Source: Planctomyces sp.
GTDB taxonomy: Bacteria > Planctomycetota > Planctomycetia > Planctomycetales > Planctomycetaceae
DNA length: 64,000 nucleotides
Reading direction: 5' to 3'
Assembly: GCA_019636235.1 (NCBI GenBank)
Contig: JAHBXW010000006.1
Span: 1-64,000, forward strand
Positions 43,237-52,720 of this stretch are shown here, piece after piece. Numbering within the stretch: the stretch's first letter is position 1; each line of letters begins with the position of its first letter. Made by a program: the position numbers and the translations under genes. Below the pieces are notes generated by a model. That model was not told the origin of the DNA, did no database searches, and was given only the letters and a program-made list of their open reading frames with translations.

Positions 43237-44529
43237 TCAGCCTGGCGGACGGCCTTCTCCCGCCTCGTCCGGTTGCGGTTCCAACCCGGGCAGCGGCGTC
43301 ACGAACGAGATCGCGGCGAGTATCGCGACGGCCGCGGACAAGCCCCGGAACGCCGCCGCGTAGCTGCCCGTGGCCGCCTGGACTTCGGCCATCAGCACCG
43401 GGCCGAGAGCCGACGCGATCACCGTCATTCCCTGCGCGAAGCCCTGAATCGCACCCAGCCGCGCCCGCCCGAAGAGGCGCCCCCACGCGGCGAAGAACAC
43501 CACGGTGATGATGCCGCCGGTGAACCCCATCGCCGCGCCATAGGCCTGCGCCTGTGAAACGGTCCGCACGTGCGGAAACGCCGCCAGCGCGATCGCCAGG
43601 ATCGCCAGGCCGATCCCCTGCAGGGCGCGCAGCCGGCCGCGCGACGCCAGCGCTCCGGCGAGCACGTTCGAGAGCAACCCGGCTCCCGTCAGGATGGCCA
43701 TCACCCGCACCGCGGCGTCGGCGTCCAGTCCCCGCTCCGCAAGGATCGACTCGTTGAACAACGTGATGCCCGACCACACGAAATTGAACGCCGCCGCTCC
43801 CAAACAGAAGGCCCAGAACGCCGGCGTACGCAGCGCGGCCGCCAGAGTCGAGCTGCGCGTGCCCGGCGCAGCCGGCCTGTCGGCATCCGGCGGAGGCGCG
43901 TCTGGTTCCAGCCCGCACGCTTCCGGCGTGTCCCGCGCGAAGACCCAGGACGCCACCGAAAAGCCCAGCAGCGACAGCCCCAGCGTCGTCCACGCGCTCC
44001 GCCATCCCGACCGTTCAATCGCCACGCCCATTCCCAGAATGCTGGCGATGAATCCGAACGTCAGCAGCACCGCAAACACGCCCATCGCGACGCCCAGCCG
44101 ACCGCGAAACCATTTGCCGACGATCGCCATGCTGACGACGGACAGTGCGCTCTGACCCAGGCCCCGCACCGCGAGCAGCGACGCGAACAGTGAAACGGGT
44201 CCGCGGACGGCCGACATCGCCAGCACCGACGCCGCGAGCAGCAGCGTCACCACGGTCAACATGCGACGCACGCCATATCGGTCCAGCCTCCAGCCGACGG
44301 GCAGGCAGCACAGCGCGCCGAGCAGCGACGACGCCAGATTGATGCGGGAGTAATCCGTGTGCGAGATCGAGAGATCGGCCAGCAACGGCTCGGTGATCAG
44401 CCCGAGGCCGTGAGTGCGTCCCGGCAACGTGGCCGTCATGGCGGCCGCGGCCAGAACGACCCCCACCCAGCCGTAATAAATCGGGCACGCCTTCGTCCAA
44501 TCCCCGTCCCATTCGGCTCGTGCAGGCAT
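43237..44529 (-). CDS. Major facilitator superfamily transporter
   Basis: A 430-residue protein with about 12 membrane segments in two halves separated by a hydrophilic loop of about 30 residues rich in Pro/Asp (GLEPDAPPPDADRPAAPG). The signature between segments 2 and 3 is GWRLDRYGVRRM. It resembles the OFA/monocarboxylate-transporter-like group (YYGWVGVVLAAAAMTAT at the start). Substrate not predictable. Start is ATG 44529 (MPARAEWDGDWTKACPI). It stands alone between the RDD gene (convergent, 31 bases) and the DUF1559 gene (divergent). Confidence 0.88.
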   Translation of the reverse strand: MPARAEWDGDWTKACPIYYGWVGVVLAAAAMTATLPGRTHGLGLITEPLLADLSISHTDYSRINLASSLLGALCCLPVGWRLDRYGVRRMLTVVTLLLAASVLAMSAVRGPVSLFASLLAVRGLGQSALSVVSMAIVGKWFRGRLGVAMGVFAVLLTFGFIASILGMGVAIERSGWRSAWTTLGLSLLGFSVASWVFARDTPEACGLEPDAPPPDADRPAAPGTRSSTLAAALRTPAFWAFCLGAAAFNFVWSGITLFNESILAERGLDADAAVRVMAILTGAGLLSNVLAGALASRGRLRALQGIGLAILAIALAAFPHVRTVSQAQAYGAAMGFTGGIITVVFFAAWGRLFGRARLGAIQGFAQGMTVIASALGPVLMAEVQAATGSYAAAFRGLSAAVAILAAISFVTPLPGLEPQPDEAGEGRPPG

Positions 44530-45091
44530 GCCGCGTGCGTTTTCTGTTGAACTCCAAGCCGACCCGCGACACATCCGCGGCTGGGCCGCCGGGTGAGAAC
44601 CCTAACGGATCGGCGCATCCCTCTTCCACGCGCAGGCATCCAGCAGACCGCAGTGGAACAGCAGATCAAATTCGGCGGGGTGGCCCGGTTGGGCGCCGCG
44701 GATTCCAGGGGAATTCTGCGTGCCACGGTTCTGCCAAAGCGTGTGCTTGCAGGAGCAGCGCTCTCGGCACGTCGGGTGAAGCACCTCAGGGCGGCATCCA
44801 GCGCGAGCCACCGAAATCCGCCACCGCTGAACGTGCAAGACGTCCGCCGCGCTTCTCGCTCGCTTGGCCGAGTGGTTCTCCCGCGTCGCGAACGCTCTGT
44901 CCGCGAACGTTGCGCTCTGGTTCGCTGGTTCTTAACCGCACTTCGATCATCGTCTCGCCGCGGACCAATTCTTCTCCGCCCTCTCACAACATCTTCACGC
45001 GGCTGTGGTTCACTCCGCCCCGAATGATCTCCGCCGCCGAAGTCTCGGCCGCAACCCGCGAGATCGTGAACCTTCACAGCGATTGGGAGCG
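44530..45091. other. Divergent intergenic region, MFS and DUF1559 genes
   Basis: 562 bases with no supported gene; open frames have no domain-like or signal features. It should hold promoters for both flanking genes but no clear consensus pair was seen. Confidence 0.4.
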
Positions 45092-46081
45092 ATGACGGTG
45101 CGAAACCTCCATCGAAGACGTGGATTCACGCTGATTGAGCTGTTGGTGGTGATTGCCATTATCGGCATTCTGGTCTCGCTGCTGCTGCCGGCGGTGCAGC
45201 AGGCCCGGGAGGCCGCCCGCCGCACGCAGTGCCGGAACAAGCTGAAGCAGCTCGCCCTCGCTCTGCACAACTATCACGACACCCACAGCACCTTCCCCTC
45301 CGGCGGCATCGCGCAGAACCTGGGGACGCTGAATGGAACCTGCCCGTGTCCGAACGCCCAGGGCAACAACGGGCTCTCCTGGACGGTGATGATTCTCCCG
45401 TTCCTGGACGACGCCCCGCGCTACCAGCTCTGGGATCCCCGCGTGCCGACGCGCAGCTACCAGACCTGGGTGCTGGGCGATCCCCGACTGGGCAACGAAC
45501 AAGAGTGGGCCCGCCCCTGCCATCACTACCAGTGCCCTTCCGATCCGGGCTCGCCCTCGGAAATCAACAACATCAACTACCTGGGCGTCCAGGGCGGCGG
45601 CGATGAAACGGACCGCATTTGCGCGGGCAGCGCCGTGTCCAGCAACAACGGCCTGTTCAACAACGGCATCCTGTATCTGAACTCGAAGACCCGCATCGGC
45701 GACGTCCGCGACGGAACCACGAACGTCTACCTGATCGGCGAATCGCGCTACGCCATCACGCCCATCGGCAGCCGCAACGCCAGCGTGATCGGCTGGGCGT
45801 CCAGCACCCGCCTCGACAGTTCCTGCCATCCGTCCGTGCTGGCGGCGTCTTGGCTGCAGATCAATTCGATCCCCGGGTCCGGCGGATCGCGGCAGGGTTG
45901 GGGAACGCGGGATTCCCGCGACTTCAGCTCGGCCCTGTTCGGCAGCTTCCATGTCGGCGGTTGCCACATGGCCATGGCGGACGGGTCGGTGCACTTCATC
46001 AGCGAAAACATGGACCTCGCCACGCATCGTCAGATGGCCAAGCGCGAGGACGGACTGCCTGTCGGCGGATCACACTTCTAA
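45092..46081 (+). CDS. DUF1559 domain protein with prepilin-type N-terminus
   Basis: A 329-residue protein. Residues 1-10 are basic; GFTLIELLVVIAIIGILVSL is the prepilin-like cleavage motif and membrane helix; LLPAVQQAREAARRTQCRN is the DUF1559 hallmark. The rest is beta-rich, with DVRDGTTNVYLIGE and HVGGCHMAMADGSVHFI near the end. GGGAG precedes ATG 45092; the frame to 45005 is unrelated. Three bases separate its stop codon from the next gene, a small lipoprotein, which is a recurring planctomycete pairing. It is a paralogue of the gene at 1346. Confidence 0.95.
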   Translation: MTVRNLHRRRGFTLIELLVVIAIIGILVSLLLPAVQQAREAARRTQCRNKLKQLALALHNYHDTHSTFPSGGIAQNLGTLNGTCPCPNAQGNNGLSWTVMILPFLDDAPRYQLWDPRVPTRSYQTWVLGDPRLGNEQEWARPCHHYQCPSDPGSPSEINNINYLGVQGGGDETDRICAGSAVSSNNGLFNNGILYLNSKTRIGDVRDGTTNVYLIGESRYAITPIGSRNASVIGWASSTRLDSSCHPSVLAASWLQINSIPGSGGSRQGWGTRDSRDFSSALFGSFHVGGCHMAMADGSVHFISENMDLATHRQMAKREDGLPVGGSHF

Positions 46082-46084
46082 GAA

Positions 46085-46489
46085 ATGGAGCTGAGCGTGT
46101 TCAGGAATTGTCGCCAACCGCTGTACGTGCTGGCCCTGCTCGGACTGTCGCCCCTGTCGGGGTGCGGCAGCAAGCCAGATGGCCCGCCGCGCCACGAGTT
46201 GTATGGCGCCGTCACCGCCAAAGGCCAACCGGTTCAGGAGGGACGCATCTTCTTTTCTCCCGACGGGAAGAAGGGGAACTCCGGACCCGGCGCCGTTGCC
46301 ATCATCAAGGATGGCATGTATCGGACCCCCAAAGGCCACGGAGTCGTCGGCGGCCCGCACATCGTCGACATCCTCGGCTACGACGCGGTGGACACGTCCA
46401 GCGACGACGAGGCGTCCGCCGTCACGGTCAAGCAGATCCTCCCCGTCGATCTGCCGCCGATCGGAGGCGTCTACGATTTTGAACTGTGA
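46085..46489 (+). CDS. Lipoprotein with transthyretin-like fold, DUF1559 partner
   Basis: A 134-residue protein. Residues 1-27 form a lipoprotein signal (LYVLALLGLSPLSGC, lipobox LSGC). The mature part is a beta-sandwich of about 95 residues beginning HELYGAVTAKGQPVQEGRIFFSPDG, which matches the carboxypeptidase-regulatory/transthyretin-like small proteins found downstream of DUF1559 genes in planctomycetes. It almost abuts the DUF1559 gene and is surely cotranscribed. Function unknown; probably anchored to a membrane and acting with the pseudopilin-like partner. Confidence 0.85.
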   Translation: MELSVFRNCRQPLYVLALLGLSPLSGCGSKPDGPPRHELYGAVTAKGQPVQEGRIFFSPDGKKGNSGPGAVAIIKDGMYRTPKGHGVVGGPHIVDILGYDAVDTSSDDEASAVTVKQILPVDLPPIGGVYDFEL

Positions 46490-46739
46490 CGTCGAGCCGC
46501 CGGAACCGGTCTGCTCTTCAGCCCGGGCTCGAACTGCTCAAAGCAATGATTCCGGCGCCCGCACCGGGATTGCGAGAACGGCTTGTGCTGTCCGGGGCCA
46601 GGCCGCTCTCGCACCGCTCCCGCGCCGATTGACTTTCACGCGCGCCGCACGGCCGTCCGAAAGGGCGCTCCGCGGCGCGCAGCATTTCTGTAGCGTTCAC
46701 GACATCAGCGCCGCCACGCCCGAATCAGGGAGAACGACC

Positions 46740-48314
46740 ATGGCTGACAATGCCCGCTTCCACTTCGCCTCGTGCAATCGACGACGCTTCCTGGCCGCCG
46801 GATCGGCGCTGGCCCTCTGGCCCTTTCATCGACTGCCGAACTGCAGCGCGGCTGACCGCACCACGCGCCTGGGCGGATACCCGTTCCAGCTGGGAGTCGC
46901 ATCGGGAGACCCGACGCCCGACGGGATGGTGCTGTGGACCCGCCTGTGCGTCGACCCCTTTGGCGGCGCTGAACTGCCGCCGGAAGACGTCCAGGTCGAA
47001 TGGCAGGTCGCCGAAGACGAAGCGATGACGCACGTCGTCCGGAAAGGGGTCGCGACCGCGCCGCACGATTGGGCGCATTCGGTGCATGTCGAGGTCGAGG
47101 GACTGAAGCCCGACTGGACGTACTTCTACCAGTTCAAAACGGGCATGGAGACCAGCCCCGTCGGCCGCACGCGCACGGCCCCCGCACTGGACGCCCTCCG
47201 CGACAGCTTCCGCTTCGCATTTGCTTCCTGCCAGAAGTTCGAGGAAGGGCACTACACCGCCTATGAGCACATGCTCAAGGACGACCTGCATGCGGTCGTC
47301 CACCTGGGCGACTACATCTACGAGGGCGTCCCGAAAGCCAACACGCCCCGGCATTACACCGGACCCCGGATCAAGACCCTGGAGGACTTTCGGACGCGGC
47401 ATGCCGTTTATCGGAGCGATCCGCACCTGCAGGCCGTGCACGCCGCGTTCCCGTGGCTGGTCACCTGGGACGACCACGAGGTGGAGAACAATTACGCCGC
47501 CGACATCTCGCAGTACGCTCCCGCGGTCCGCCAGGAGGAGTTCCTCACGCTGCGGGCGAACGCCTACAAGGCCTACTATGAACACATGCCGTTGCGGGCG
47601 TCCGCGCTGCCTCGCGGGCCGCACATGGACCTGTACCGCAACGTCCGCTTCGGGCGCCTGATCGACATCTCCGTTCTCGACACCCGACAGTATCGTTCCG
47701 ATCAGCCCTGCGGTGATGGTTACGGCGTCCCCTGCGAGGCGGTCTACGATCCGCAGGCCACGCTGCTGGGCGTCGAACAGGAAGAGTGGCTTAAGAAGCA
47801 ACTCCTCGACAGCCCCTGTCTGTGGAAGGTGATGGCGCAGCAGGTCATCATGGCCCAGGTCAACTTCGACCCGGGGACCGAAACCGTGTTCAGCATGGAC
47901 AAGTGGAGCGGCTACGACGTGCCCCGCCGCCGGCTGATGCAGTTCCTCGAGGACCATGCGGTCCGCAACGCCGTCACGCTGACCGGCGACGTGCACTGCA
48001 ACTGGGTCAATGACCTGAAGGTCGACTACAACGACCCTGGCGCGCCGACCCTCGGAACGGAGTTCGTCGGGACGTCGATCACCTCACGCGGGGACGGGGC
48101 CGAAACGCGCAGCACGACGGAAGGCATGCTGGCCAACAATCCCGCCGTCAAGTTCTTCAATGATGAACGCGGGTATGTCCGCTGCGAGGTGACTCCCCAG
48201 ACCTGGCGGACCGATTTCCGCACGGTGGAGTACGTCTCGCGGCCGGGCGCCCCGTGTCGGACGCGCGCGTCGTTCGTGGTGGAATCCGGCCGCCCCGGTG
48301 CGGAGCGGGCATAG
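46740..48314 (+). CDS. PhoD-family alkaline phosphatase with Tat signal
   Basis: A 524-residue protein. CNRRRFLAAGSALALWPF is a twin-arginine signal, in keeping with PhoD enzymes, which are exported folded with Fe and Ca. N-terminal beta-sandwich about 40-135 (QLGVASGDPTPDGMVLWTRL). The metallophosphatase domain has FAFASCQKFEEG (metal Cys), VVHLGDYIYEG, VTWDDHEVENNYA and VTLTGDVHCNW. It cleaves phosphate mono- and diesters. AGGGAG precedes ATG 46740; a longer frame is not homologous. Regulation by phosphate is likely from the family, but no Pho box could be recognised. Confidence 0.93.
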   Translation: MADNARFHFASCNRRRFLAAGSALALWPFHRLPNCSAADRTTRLGGYPFQLGVASGDPTPDGMVLWTRLCVDPFGGAELPPEDVQVEWQVAEDEAMTHVVRKGVATAPHDWAHSVHVEVEGLKPDWTYFYQFKTGMETSPVGRTRTAPALDALRDSFRFAFASCQKFEEGHYTAYEHMLKDDLHAVVHLGDYIYEGVPKANTPRHYTGPRIKTLEDFRTRHAVYRSDPHLQAVHAAFPWLVTWDDHEVENNYAADISQYAPAVRQEEFLTLRANAYKAYYEHMPLRASALPRGPHMDLYRNVRFGRLIDISVLDTRQYRSDQPCGDGYGVPCEAVYDPQATLLGVEQEEWLKKQLLDSPCLWKVMAQQVIMAQVNFDPGTETVFSMDKWSGYDVPRRRLMQFLEDHAVRNAVTLTGDVHCNWVNDLKVDYNDPGAPTLGTEFVGTSITSRGDGAETRSTTEGMLANNPAVKFFNDERGYVRCEVTPQTWRTDFRTVEYVSRPGAPCRTRASFVVESGRPGAERA

Positions 48315-48440
48315 TCCCGGCCCGGCTGCCTCGTCGCTATAGGTCGGGCATTGTTCCGCATCCCGTGAGAAGCAGCGTGAAGAGAAGAATTTCGCGTCAA
48401 TTCATGGGCTTGCTGACAAACAGGCTCAGGCAATCGAGGA

Positions 48441-48479
48441 GTTGTCGCAGGCTGCTCGTCGGCAGCAGCCTGCGACAAC
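48441..48479. terminator. Perfect 16-bp hairpin between convergent genes
   Basis: GTTGTCGCAGGCTGCT (48441-48456) and its exact complement (48464-48479) flank a seven-base loop. It lies between phoD (ends 48314) and the minus-strand gene ending at 48506. There is no T-run on either side. It could be a bidirectional terminator or a REP-like stem-loop. Confidence 0.45.
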
Positions 48480-48505
48480 GCGTGACATCGCAGCACATCA
48501 ACTCA

Positions 48506-49852
48506 CTACCCGCCCTGGGAAGCGTCAACCGCCACGCTGGCTTCGCCTGCCGGCGTTTCCGGCAGCGACCGACGAAACGACGTCCGGGCCGTCGACCACA
48601 ACTGTCCCAGCAACCACGAGCCCGCCAGCGGCCACACGATCCAGTGGATCAGCCGCGCCCAGTCCCGCACCGGCGGCGCCGGATACACCGTCAATCGACC
48701 GGCCTGCGATGTGTAATACCCCGAGCCGCTCATCAGCCAGGCGCCGTGGGTCGCGCCCTCCACAAACCCGATCCGCCGCGACGTCTTGGCATCCGTCAGG
48801 CTGAGCGCCTTGCGAGTCTCCGGCAGCTTGACGCTGATGTTGAAGGGCAGCTTCGAAATGCCCTTGTTGATCTGGCGGAGCAGGGGATGGTCGAGCGTGA
48901 CGGCCTCGAGCGCAAACCGTCCGTCGGGGGAGACCTCACGTGTGCCGTATGACGTGACCTTCACAATCTGGGGCGGCGGAGCCAGCTCGGCGCCCGTGCG
49001 CACGTCCCAACGGGCCACGGCAACCCGGCCCTCATCCATGGCGTAGTCGGCCGTCACCTGCTGGCAGTCCGCCGAGAACCGGAGATTGGCGTTAACGGCC
49101 TTCGAGACTGACCATTTCCGCTCGCCCGAGGGGAGTTCGAACAGAATGAATTCCTGATGCCTGTTCACTCCCAGCCAGTTCTGGTCGGACGAGAAGAAGG
49201 CGGTCGAGAAACCGGAATACTCCGCGAAGCGGGGATCGACCTGACCCGTGTGCGCATCGAGGATCACGCACCCCGGTCTGGATGCCGAACTTCTTCCGAT
49301 CGTGGGAGACACATTCTTGGCAGTCATCGCGATCACGAAGTCCGGCGACGGGCAGTAGGTCCCCGGGGCATAACCGTCCGCCGACCACAACTCCTCGTCG
49401 GCCACCGTGTCGCGCATCCGCAGCGTGGAGCCGTCCAGATAGAGGAATCTCCGGCGATCCTCCAGCGGCCAGGCCCAGGCCAGATGATTGTCGAGCGGCA
49501 GCTCGCCCCGCACGTCCCCGGTCCGTTCATCCACCACCAACAGGCGTCCGTCGCGGAGCACGGCCATGCCGTTCGAGACCCGATTGTACGGACTGGGGAA
49601 CCGATCCTCCGCGGTCAGCATCTCGCGGTCGACCCGGCCATCCCGGCCGTTGATGAATGTCACCGGCCCGCGCATCTCGAACTGGCCGCCGTGCGCCAGC
49701 GCGAACTCCCCATCCATCGTCGTCCCCAGGAGCATCTGACCCGAGGGGATCTGCAGCGTCCACGCCGGCGGCAGGGGCGTGAACGTCAACCAGGTCCAGC
49801 ATGCCAGCCCGATCCAAGCCGCTCCCAGCACTCCCCAGCGCAGCGCTCGCAT
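48506..49852 (-). CDS. Membrane-anchored beta-propeller-like protein, tandem copy 1
   Basis: A 448-residue protein of no recognised family. N-terminal membrane segment about residues 7-27 (GVLGAAWIGLACWTWLTF), then a conserved PLPPAWTLQIP. The middle, about 40-380, is a succession of beta-strands with WD40/PQQ-like character: LLVVDERTGDVRGELPLDN, LDGSTLRMRD, VILDAHTGQVDPRFAEYSG, ARWDVRTGAELAPPP, REVSPDGRFALEAVTLD. A C-terminal membrane segment follows (LIHWIVWPLAGSWLLGQLW, about 405-425). The bulk probably faces the periplasm. It is the last of three tandem paralogues. A role in sensing or scaffolding is only a guess. Confidence 0.7.
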   Translation of the reverse strand: MRALRWGVLGAAWIGLACWTWLTFTPLPPAWTLQIPSGQMLLGTTMDGEFALAHGGQFEMRGPVTFINGRDGRVDREMLTAEDRFPSPYNRVSNGMAVLRDGRLLVVDERTGDVRGELPLDNHLAWAWPLEDRRRFLYLDGSTLRMRDTVADEELWSADGYAPGTYCPSPDFVIAMTAKNVSPTIGRSSASRPGCVILDAHTGQVDPRFAEYSGFSTAFFSSDQNWLGVNRHQEFILFELPSGERKWSVSKAVNANLRFSADCQQVTADYAMDEGRVAVARWDVRTGAELAPPPQIVKVTSYGTREVSPDGRFALEAVTLDHPLLRQINKGISKLPFNISVKLPETRKALSLTDAKTSRRIGFVEGATHGAWLMSGSGYYTSQAGRLTVYPAPPVRDWARLIHWIVWPLAGSWLLGQLWSTARTSFRRSLPETPAGEASVAVDASQGG

Positions 49853-49970
49853 GGCAGCTCTCCGTTAAGCCCGTCCTGTCAGAGTCCCGCACGTTGGCAC
49901 GCGCTCCGCAGCATAGCGAGTTTTCGCCACGAGTTGATCCGGTGCGATGCACGCGCGGAGATGAATCGCA

Positions 49971-51311
49971 TCAGCCCCCGGTTGCGACCGCTTCTGATGG
50001 ATCGCCGCCGGAGCGTTGTCGCCTTCCAGTTCGCAGCCAGCTCCACGATCTCGAAACCAGTTGCACCGCCAGCCAGAACCCCGCCAGCGGCCAGACGCAT
50101 CTGTGAATCAGCCAGCCCCAGTTTCGCACCGGCGGCACAGGATACATGCTGACGAACTTGTGGTTGTCGTCCATTCGAAACGCGGAACCGTCGGCTTGCC
50201 ATTGGGCATGCCTGTGCCCATCGATCGATCCCAACCGCCGTCCCGTGTGCGCAGCTGTGAGGTGGATCACATTCTTCGTGTCCGGCAACTGGAACCGGGC
50301 CAGAATTGGCATCGTCCGAAGCCAGGCGTTGATCCAGCGCGGCTGGGACGCGTCCAGGCTGATGATCTCAAGCGCATAGCGGCCGTCTGGCGAAACGAGC
50401 CGAGCCCCGTCCCCCGCCGCGCGGCCGACCGCAGGCGGCGGAATGAGTTCGGTTCCCTCCGCGATGTCCCAGCGGGCCGTGCTGAGCCCGCCCCCCTGCA
50501 TCGGATAGTCGATGACGACATGCAGGCTGTCGGGGCTGAATCGATGAAACTCGCTGGGATGAGCGGGAATCGACAACCGCAACTCGGCCGTGGCGGCGTT
50601 ATAGACCAGCAGCTCCGTGAAAGTCTTGATCGCCAGCCATCGCTGATCCGGCGACGGAAAGGCGATCATGATTCCCTGAACGTCCGCGAATCGCGGATCA
50701 AGCTGGCCGTTTCGGGCGTCCACGATCACATGCGCGTTGGGCTGGCGGACTGCGGGGGCGTCCGGCCGGATTTGCGGCACGGCGACGATCAGATCGGCCG
50801 TCGCCGCAACGCAGCCCCATTCGTATCCGTCGGATGCCCACAACTCCCGGCGGGCTTCGATGTCGCGCATCCGCATCGTCCGGCCGTCGATATACAGCAC
50901 CTTTCGGCCCCGATCCGCAGGCACGGCCCAGGCCGTGGATTGCTCAACAGGCAATTCATCGCGCTCGTCGCCCGTTCTGGCGTCCACCGCCTGCCACCGG
51001 CCGCCGCGGTTCACGATCAGCACGTTGTCAATTTCGCCATGGGGCGTCAGCACCTCATCGTCCGCGGAGAACAGCTCACGGACCTTCTGTCCGTCTCGGC
51101 CGCTCAGGAACTCAATCGGTCCCCGGACGCTGCGAAGTTTGGAGCCGGATGCCCCCAGGGCCAGCTCGCCGGACGTCGTCCAGGCCAGCCTCGCCTTGCC
51201 CTCGGGGAATTCCCGGGTCCATGTCGGCGGCAAGGGCACGGTCTCGCGCCAGGCCCAGACCACCAGGCCGATCCACACCGCTCCCAGCACTCCCCAGCGC
51301 AGGGCTCGCAT
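49971..51311 (-). CDS. Membrane-anchored beta-propeller-like protein, tandem copy 2
   Basis: A 446-residue paralogue of the gene at 48506. It begins MRALRWGVLGAVWIGLVVWA, almost identical over the first membrane segment, followed by PLPPTWTREFP. The beta-strand blocks are in the same order: WQAVDARTGDERDELPVEQ, IDGRTMRMRDIEARRELWAS, VIVDARNGQLDPRFADVQG, ARWDIAEGTELIPPP, RLVSPDGRYALEIISLD. C-terminal membrane segment LIHRCVWPLAGFWLAVQLVS followed by SWSWLRTGRRQ. ATG 51311 is fixed by alignment with the other copies. The intergenic distance to copy 1 is 118 bases. Confidence 0.7.
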   Translation of the reverse strand: MRALRWGVLGAVWIGLVVWAWRETVPLPPTWTREFPEGKARLAWTTSGELALGASGSKLRSVRGPIEFLSGRDGQKVRELFSADDEVLTPHGEIDNVLIVNRGGRWQAVDARTGDERDELPVEQSTAWAVPADRGRKVLYIDGRTMRMRDIEARRELWASDGYEWGCVAATADLIVAVPQIRPDAPAVRQPNAHVIVDARNGQLDPRFADVQGIMIAFPSPDQRWLAIKTFTELLVYNAATAELRLSIPAHPSEFHRFSPDSLHVVIDYPMQGGGLSTARWDIAEGTELIPPPAVGRAAGDGARLVSPDGRYALEIISLDASQPRWINAWLRTMPILARFQLPDTKNVIHLTAAHTGRRLGSIDGHRHAQWQADGSAFRMDDNHKFVSMYPVPPVRNWGWLIHRCVWPLAGFWLAVQLVSRSWSWLRTGRRQRSGGDPSEAVATGG

Positions 51312-51388
51312 GGCACGCCTCCTCCTGAGTTCCGACAGATCCCGCAGCCCGCTATGGCGGCCCGTGTCCGCAGCCTGCCGCCTCGCGA

Positions 51389-52720
51389 TCACGACGCAGC
51401 GTTTTCCAATTGACGCCAACCTCTCCGGCTTCGCAGCCAGCTCCATGATCTCGAAACCAGTTGCACCGCCAGCCAGAACCCCGCCAGCGGCCACACGCTC
51501 CAGTGAAACAGCCGCACCCAGTCCCGCTCCGGCGGCACGCGATACACGCGAACCCAACGTCCCGACTCTTCGAGTCGGAAGCTCGCGCCGTCCGGATGCC
51601 AGACGAAACCGTGGCCGCCGACCACCCAGCCCAATCTCCGGGACGTATTCACGTCCGCAAGATGGACCACCTCCGCGGAATCCGCACGTCCGTTTGGGAT
51701 CCTGAACCCCAGCGACTCAAGCCAAACCAGGATGCGATTGCGTTCCGACCATTTCAGCGCGCGGGACTCCAGGACGTGGCGGCCATCCGATGAGAACACT
51801 CGGGCGGCCGCGCCTTCGCTCAGGCCTTCCATCGGGGCAGGCGCCAGCAGTTCGCCAGTCTCAATGCTCCACCGCGCCGTGACGATCTTCTGGTTCTTGC
51901 ACAGGTAGGACGCGAACAGCTCCCGGCCGTCCGGCGAGAAGGTGTGCCGCTCATCGGGGTGAGCCGGCACGCGCCGGCGGAGTTCACCTGTCGTGCCGTC
52001 GTAAACGCGGAAGTCGGACACGGTCTTGACGGCCAGCCACTTTCGATCGGGCGACGGCGTCGCGTACAGCGTGCCCTGAAGGTCTTCGAAACGTGGGTCT
52101 GGCTGCCCGGTGTGGGCGTTCAGGATCACGTGCCGGTTCGACATAGCCCCTCCATCCGAGGGCGGATTGGGAACTCCGATGACGAACTCCCGGGTCGCTG
52201 GAATCGCGCCAAATTGATGCCCCTCGGAGGCCCACAGCTCCTCCCGGGCGTCGAGGTCGCGCATCCGCAGCGTCTCGCCGTCGAGGTACGCCAGCTTCCG
52301 TTCACCGTCCGCCGCGAGAGCCCAGCCCATCTCCCCCTTCAAGGGCAGTTCGTCCAGCACCTGCCCCGTGACCGTATCGACCGCGAAGTGCTGACCGCCA
52401 CGCCGGACAACCAGCACGCTTCTGACTCCCAGGTGGGTTCGCAGGACTTCGTCGCCGGAGTCCAATATCTCGCGAAACGCTTCACCATCTCCGCCGCGGA
52501 GGAATTCCAACGGCCCGCGGACCCAACGCCCATTCTCCGTGCGTTTTCCAACAGCGAAATCGCCGTCTGCAGTCCAGCCCAGACCGAACTGATCGGCCTC
52601 CAGCGTCAAACTCCATGTGGGCGAGAGCGGAACCGGAACGACTGAACGCCAGTACGCAATTCCGATCCAGACGGCGGACAGTGCCGACCAGCCCACGATC
52701 CGCAGCACTCCCTGGCGCAT
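51389..52720 (-). CDS. Membrane-anchored beta-propeller-like protein, tandem copy 3
   Basis: A 443-residue paralogue, first in transcription order. N-terminus MRQGVLRIVGWSALSAVWIG differs more, but PLSPTWSLTLE and the following pattern match. Blocks: FAVDTVTGQVLDELPLKGE, LDGETLRMRDLDAREELWAS, VILNAHTGQPDPRFEDLQG, ARWSIETGELLAPAP, RVFSSDGRHVLESRALK. C-terminal membrane segment LFHWSVWPLAGFWLAVQLVS with SWSWLRSRRG, nearly the same as copy 2. Lying 77 bases before copy 2 suggests one transcript. ATG 52720 aligns with the other starts. Confidence 0.7.
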   Translation of the reverse strand: MRQGVLRIVGWSALSAVWIGIAYWRSVVPVPLSPTWSLTLEADQFGLGWTADGDFAVGKRTENGRWVRGPLEFLRGGDGEAFREILDSGDEVLRTHLGVRSVLVVRRGGQHFAVDTVTGQVLDELPLKGEMGWALAADGERKLAYLDGETLRMRDLDAREELWASEGHQFGAIPATREFVIGVPNPPSDGGAMSNRHVILNAHTGQPDPRFEDLQGTLYATPSPDRKWLAVKTVSDFRVYDGTTGELRRRVPAHPDERHTFSPDGRELFASYLCKNQKIVTARWSIETGELLAPAPMEGLSEGAAARVFSSDGRHVLESRALKWSERNRILVWLESLGFRIPNGRADSAEVVHLADVNTSRRLGWVVGGHGFVWHPDGASFRLEESGRWVRVYRVPPERDWVRLFHWSVWPLAGFWLAVQLVSRSWSWLRSRRGWRQLENAAS

